From assembly GCA_028141225.1 (NCBI GenBank), contig JAOIPS010000006.1:1-58186 (forward strand): a stretch of 58,186 nt of DNA, given 5' to 3'. Below are positions 55,345 to 58,186 of the stretch, one piece after another. The notes beneath the pieces are model-generated. The model searched no databases, was not told the origin of the DNA, and worked only from the letters and a program-made list of their open reading frames with translations. Origin of the DNA: Prochlorococcus sp. AH-736-L23. Its GTDB lineage: Bacteria > Cyanobacteriota > Cyanobacteriia > PCC-6307 > Cyanobiaceae. Position 1 is the first letter of the stretch, and the number at the start of each line of letters is the position of its first letter. Made by a program: the position numbers and the translations under genes.

Positions 55345-55446
55345 CTAAGTAATTACATATGTAGCTGCTGTTATTGCTATGGCAGTAATTGAAATGAAGA
55401 TGTATGGAACAACCTTTAAAGGTATATATAGATTATTTTTAGACAT
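55345..55446 (-). CDS. Tiny single-helix membrane protein (33 aa)
   Basis: A 33-residue ORF, from MSKNNLYIPLKVVPYIFISI to a hydrophobic Ala/Thr/Ile-rich helix ending at TAG. Length and shape resemble small photosystem or b6f subunits, but the sequence does not match any I know. It is supported by one clean frame in an otherwise empty gap. Confidence 0.45.
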   Translation of the reverse strand: MSKNNLYIPLKVVPYIFISITAIAITAATYVIT

Positions 55447-55561
55447 AACTAGAACCTTTATACAAATAATTACATTCCCTTTAAACTTTATAAGTCTTCA
55501 AATATACAAATTAATTTTCTTTGTATAAATTCAATCCTTTTAAAGATTAACAAATTTATAT

Positions 55562-55768
55562 TCATTGAATTTTCATTAAATAAAGTATCTCTAAATCTTG
55601 TCTTGAGTCTGATATTTTTCTTTTTAAAAAGATTAATTCTTCTTGGCTCATTTTTGATTCTTTTATCATCAATTCTGCTTGTTCAATAGCATGTTCTATA
55701 TTTCTAATTTTAATATCTCTTATTGAGGGATCATCTTTACATGCTTTTTTAGTATTTGCATCTAACAT
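55562..55768 (-). CDS. Small helical protein (68 aa), unknown
   Basis: A 68-residue soluble protein, almost all alpha-helix by heptad pattern: EHAIEQAELMIKESKMSQEELIFLKRKISDSRQDLEIL looks like a helical hairpin or coiled coil. One Cys near the N-terminus. No family recognised. Confidence 0.5.
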   Translation of the reverse strand: MLDANTKKACKDDPSIRDIKIRNIEHAIEQAELMIKESKMSQEELIFLKRKISDSRQDLEILYLMKIQ

Positions 55769-55826
55769 ATGTACGAAAATATCACCTTGAATATAATCTA
55801 ATTTAAAACTTCATTATGCTACAACC

Positions 55827-55913
55827 GCAAATTTAATTAAAATAAATTATTATCAAGTTAAGAACTTTAACCTTAGCTAACCCTCTCTTCAATTGATCGA
55901 GTGGGTTTTTTTT
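55827..55913 (+). ncRNA. Candidate small RNA upstream of the 55948 gene
   Basis: In the gap before the 55948 gene, TATGCT (55815-55820) can serve as a -10 box. A hairpin AACCC-T-CTC/GAG-T-GGGTT (55879-55906) with eight T after it is a clear intrinsic terminator on the plus strand. No ORF lies between, so a roughly 87-nt RNA or a 5' leader attenuator for the 55948 gene is possible. Confidence 0.4.
55879..55913 (+). terminator. Intrinsic terminator
   Basis: AACCC and CTC pair with GAG and GGGTT around one T-T mismatch and an 11-nt loop, then a run of T (55906-55913). It precedes the 55948 gene by 34 nt. Confidence 0.75.
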
Positions 55914-55947
55914 ATGGTGTAATATACTCCTAGCATTTACTATTAAT

Positions 55948-56322
55948 TTGGAAGATTCAAAACTTAATCCTGAGGAAAATAATTCAATCGAATCGTCCCC
56001 CAATTTGAATGAAGACAATAAAGATCTTAATGAGGGGAATAAAAAAGAAGAAAATGTTAAGGCATTTACAGAATTTTTAGAGAAAGCAAGTAATCAAGAT
56101 TCTTCAGAAGAAAAAGTAAAACTTGATTCTGAGCAACAAAAACTAAAAATTGACAAATCACTTTTTAAAAGATTTCTTAATAATGGATTTGATGGCATTT
56201 CAACTAATCCAAACTATAAAATGTTGGCATTATTAATAGTCCTTTTAATTAATCTGTCTCTATTTTTTGTAATTGGCAATATGGGTAAAGCGTTTTTAAG
56301 AAATGCAGGAATTATGGGTTAA
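55948..56322 (+). CDS. Membrane protein with acidic disordered N-terminus
   Basis: A 124-residue protein beginning at TTG 55948. Residues 1-65 are acidic and Asn/Ser/Glu-rich (disordered). Then comes a basic segment (KSLFKRFLNNGF) and a membrane helix (LALLIVLLINLSLFFVIG). A second, smaller protein of similar design follows at 56419. Family unknown. Confidence 0.55.
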   Translation: MEDSKLNPEENNSIESSPNLNEDNKDLNEGNKKEENVKAFTEFLEKASNQDSSEEKVKLDSEQQKLKIDKSLFKRFLNNGFDGISTNPNYKMLALLIVLLINLSLFFVIGNMGKAFLRNAGIMG

Positions 56323-56418
56323 AAATTATTTATTTCTTTTTGGATATTCATCTTTACAATTTTGATTCTTCAAATGAAACTGTGATATTTTCTTGTCAAA
56401 TTAATATTTAAAAAAAAT

Positions 56419-56580
56419 TTGGATAATAAAGAGCCAGAAAATCCAGTAGTTTATCTTTCTAATTTAGTCAAAAAATTAGATGTAAAAAACAGGAATGGCC
56501 TAGTAGCCTTAGCAATAGTAAACCTTTTAGTGATTCTTTTATTTAAATTTTATTTGAAAGGATCAGGATTATTATCTTGA
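56419..56580 (+). CDS. Small C-tail membrane protein (53 aa)
   Basis: A 53-residue ORF from TTG 56419. It has an acidic start (MDNKEPENP), a helical basic stretch (LSNLVKKLDVKNR) and one membrane helix (LVALAIVNLLVILLFKFYL). It shares its plan with the 55948 protein 97 nt upstream. It converges with TM2 (18-nt gap). The frame is complete; there is no better start. Confidence 0.5.
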   Translation: MDNKEPENPVVYLSNLVKKLDVKNRNGLVALAIVNLLVILLFKFYLKGSGLLS

Positions 56581-56598
56581 ATTTAACTGCTGGTAGTA

Positions 56599-56913
56599 TT
56601 ATTCCGCATTCTCAAATTGTTTTGCTAATCTAAATGCCTTCTTAATTATTCGAAAGCCACCATATGCTCCTGCCAGTAAAGGTAATACTATTAAAGGGTT
56701 AGGGGAATAATTTGAATAATTTTTCACACCCTCAACATATTCATAACCTGAACATTTAAGAAATATAAAGCTAAAAAATGTGATACTCCAACCAATTATT
56801 GATAAAAAGCCACCTTTTTTATCTCCTTCGTAGAATCTGTCTAGACCTAATCCCCAACCTCCTATTAGGAATATTCCTCTAACAACTGAATTTTTTTCTT
56901 GATTTCTAAGCAT
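56599..56913 (-). CDS. TM2-domain membrane protein
   Basis: A 104-residue protein with the TM2 hallmark GGWGLGLDRFYEGDKKGGFL between two membrane helices (the DRF-like loop motif), then a third segment near LIVLPLLAGAYGGFRI. TM2 proteins are small membrane proteins of unknown general function. The palindromic hairpin at 56923-56939 lies 10 nt upstream of the start. Confidence 0.82.
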   Translation of the reverse strand: MLRNQEKNSVVRGIFLIGGWGLGLDRFYEGDKKGGFLSIIGWSITFFSFIFLKCSGYEYVEGVKNYSNYSPNPLIVLPLLAGAYGGFRIIKKAFRLAKQFENAE

Positions 56914-56922
56914 AATAAAAAA

Positions 56923-56939
56923 ATGTTCATTATGAACAT
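56923..56939 (-). terminator. Perfect 17-nt palindrome followed by T run (minus strand)
   Basis: ATGTTCAT-T-ATGAACAT is a perfect inverted repeat. On the minus strand it is followed by seven T, as in an intrinsic terminator for the fibrillin gene that ends at 57045. It also sits 10 nt from the TM2 start codon, so an operator role is the alternative. Confidence 0.5.
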
Positions 56940-57044
56940 AACCTATTTGTATTTAAGATGTGAGATGTTTTTATTAATTAATCTTTAAAATAAATTTTTA
57001 ATGGTTTTTACTATAAATTATAAAATTATTATTCAGTGTTTTAA

Positions 57045-57815
57045 TTAATTATTAGAGATTTTATTTGAATTCAACAAGGAAATTGAAGGCCTTATATAAA
57101 TAAAAATAGACCCATACATATCCTGCATAATTCTCATTTCATCGTCTAAATATACAATTGAAACCTGGCAATTTGGCGATTCTTTATTCCAAGGTAACTT
57201 ATTCCATACCTCTCTAACTGGATACCATCTATCCATAAGTAATTCACTAAATAATGGAATCTTATTAAGTCCATCAACTTTGGAAACTTTTGTCTTTTGT
57301 AAGTTCATATCAAGTAGATTATTTCTTAAAACTAAATCACTTGCTACAGTAATTACTCTTCCACCAAAAGTAGGCAATAGTTTGAACCAACCCAAGATAG
57401 GAATTGTTGTGAGCCCAAATATTGTAGTGTCAAAAGTAGATATAAATTCTTTTTTTTCAAAATCAATCTTTTGAGCAATTCTCCCAATAGTTGATATGCC
57501 AAAGGATCCTACTTGCAATTGATGTAATTTAAAAAAAAGATTACTTTTAAATTCATCATTTAATGCCTTTTCAATAGCAAGGAAGAAAGGAGAACTTCGA
57601 AATAATTCAACATTAGAAAAAATCAATTCCCACTCTCCAGACAATAATTCTTCTGACATTTCAAAACTAAAGTCCTTAAGAGCATCAATCAATTTATCCA
57701 TTTCATTAGCTTTTTCCTCATACATAGGAGAAATTAATTTATTTAATCTTTGCCCTCTATCTGTAACAGCAGCTATTTTATATATATTTGACTTTATCTC
57801 TCCAATTTCTTTCAT
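57045..57815 (-). CDS. PAP/fibrillin family protein
   Basis: A 256-residue soluble protein. The start fits plastid-lipid-associated proteins (fibrillins): IYKIAAVTDRGQRLNKLISP, then LLSGEWELIFSNVELFRSSPFF (the strand-G-TWELVYS block). After that come a lipocalin-like barrel of strands (LHQLQVGSFGISTIGRIAQKIDF, KEFISTFDTTIFGLTTIPILGWF) and a C-terminal LDDEMRIMQDMYGSIFIYIRP. Family members bind quinones, carotenoids or other membrane lipids near thylakoids. This is a known cyanobacterial branch. Confidence 0.85.
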   Translation of the reverse strand: MKEIGEIKSNIYKIAAVTDRGQRLNKLISPMYEEKANEMDKLIDALKDFSFEMSEELLSGEWELIFSNVELFRSSPFFLAIEKALNDEFKSNLFFKLHQLQVGSFGISTIGRIAQKIDFEKKEFISTFDTTIFGLTTIPILGWFKLLPTFGGRVITVASDLVLRNNLLDMNLQKTKVSKVDGLNKIPLFSELLMDRWYPVREVWNKLPWNKESPNCQVSIVYLDDEMRIMQDMYGSIFIYIRPSISLLNSNKISNN

Positions 57816-57900
57816 AATTCCAATACAAGAAATACTAATTAATCTTAGGAATTTAATTTGAAGTTGATGGCAATTTTAATAATGCTGGTAATAAAATCAA

Positions 57901-58083
57901 TTAATATTCTCCCCACCTTTTACCAATATCAAAACCCCATTCAGTGGTTAATCTAATTACTTCATTATGATTCTTGCATTTTGAAAGGGATAACTTTTTA
58001 CTAGGATTATTTTTTATTAGCTCAGCAATTTGATTAAGTTGCTCTATTTTTTTTAGAAAATTACTTAGATCTTTATCTGACAT
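57901..58083 (-). CDS. Nif11-like domain protein
   Basis: A 60-residue protein fitting the Nif11/nitrile-hydratase-leader family: LSNFLKKIEQLNQIAELIKNNPS, then a basic loop, then NEVIRLTTEWGFDIGKRWGEY, where the Trp-Gly-Phe-x-Ile near the C-terminus is the conserved end of the domain. Nif11 domains in this group serve as leaders of prochlorosin-type lanthipeptides, but here no Gly-Gly cleavage site or Cys-rich core follows. It is probably an orphan leader or a different role. Confidence 0.7.
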   Translation of the reverse strand: MSDKDLSNFLKKIEQLNQIAELIKNNPSKKLSLSKCKNHNEVIRLTTEWGFDIGKRWGEY

Positions 58084-58087
58084 TTAT

Positions 58088-58186
58088 CTAGGAAGTAAAT
58101 TTTTGATCATAAGTAAATATGTAATAAAGAACCCAGGCAACACCAATAATCAGTATTGCAATCATTATATTTACTGACCAAACTAC
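58088..58186 (-). CDS. C-terminal part of a small membrane protein (truncated by window end)
   Basis: The frame runs in from the right edge with no stop and ends at TAG 58088-58090, giving at least 32 residues. The single hydrophobic helix (IMIAILIIGVAWVLYYIF) and a short polar tail (TYDQKFTS) point to a small membrane protein. It may start within the window at an internal Met, or further right. No family recognised. Confidence 0.45.
   Translation of the reverse strand, partial: VVWSVNIMIAILIIGVAWVLYYIFTYDQKFTS

Overview
The window is from a very AT-rich, gene-dense marine picocyanobacterium, best matched by a high-light-adapted Prochlorococcus. The evidence is compositional and content-based. 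Base composition is strongly A+T biased with A/T-ending codons. Gene gaps are tiny, with many 2-15 nt gaps and 4-nt overlaps. Genes for oxygenic photosynthesis are present (petG, petH, cytM, chlI, a lycopene cyclase). SasA carries a KaiB-like N-terminus. The Yfr1 regulatory RNA sits between guaB3 and trxA. No integrase, transposase, CRISPR array or rRNA was seen. One tRNA (tRNA-Glu, UUC) is present.

Region 1 to about 38 kb is core-genome housekeeping. It opens with a partial gene, an HTH membrane protein, malQ, prs and the clock-output kinase sasA. Then come tRNA-Glu, petH and the tight zwf-opcA-cobB run (oxidative pentose phosphate entry plus corrin biosynthesis). These are followed by folD-crtE-PAP2-like, an HD phosphohydrolase, leuA, a GH57 glucan enzyme, lycopene beta-cyclase, gyrA and guaB3. 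After Yfr1 come trxA-hisH-rsmD, antisense petG, cytM, an rRNA/tRNA methyltransferase, chlI, ruvC, 5-FTHF cycloligase, sufE, hom, a two-gene peptide-type ABC transporter, a secreted alpha/beta hydrolase and an MFS transporter.

Region 38-45 kb holds a PfkB-type kinase, small membrane proteins and a pentapeptide-repeat protein. It also contains a three-gene minus-strand block of circularly permuted ATP-grasp, alpha-E and transglutaminase-like proteins, a widespread but functionally unassigned peptide-modifying combination. Region 45.2-45.97 kb is gene-poor.

Region 46-52.2 kb is a zinc-homeostasis locus: znuA-cobW-WD40 on the minus strand diverges from znuC, with zur lying antisense between znuC and znuB. 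A Zur/Fur-type palindrome lies in the znuA/znuC divergent gap. A second, even more symmetric copy lies at 53947-53961, upstream of an unrelated small membrane protein.

Region 52-58 kb is dominated by very small secreted or membrane proteins, several under 60 residues, plus OsmC, DUF1499, TM2, fibrillin and Nif11-like proteins. At 53.07-53.35 kb there are two probable small RNAs. One carries the exact 13-nt Yfr1 core and the other is a Yfr2-family-like RNA whose 5' part is complementary to that core. This RNA pair and the second Zur-like operator are the observations I consider most worth following up.
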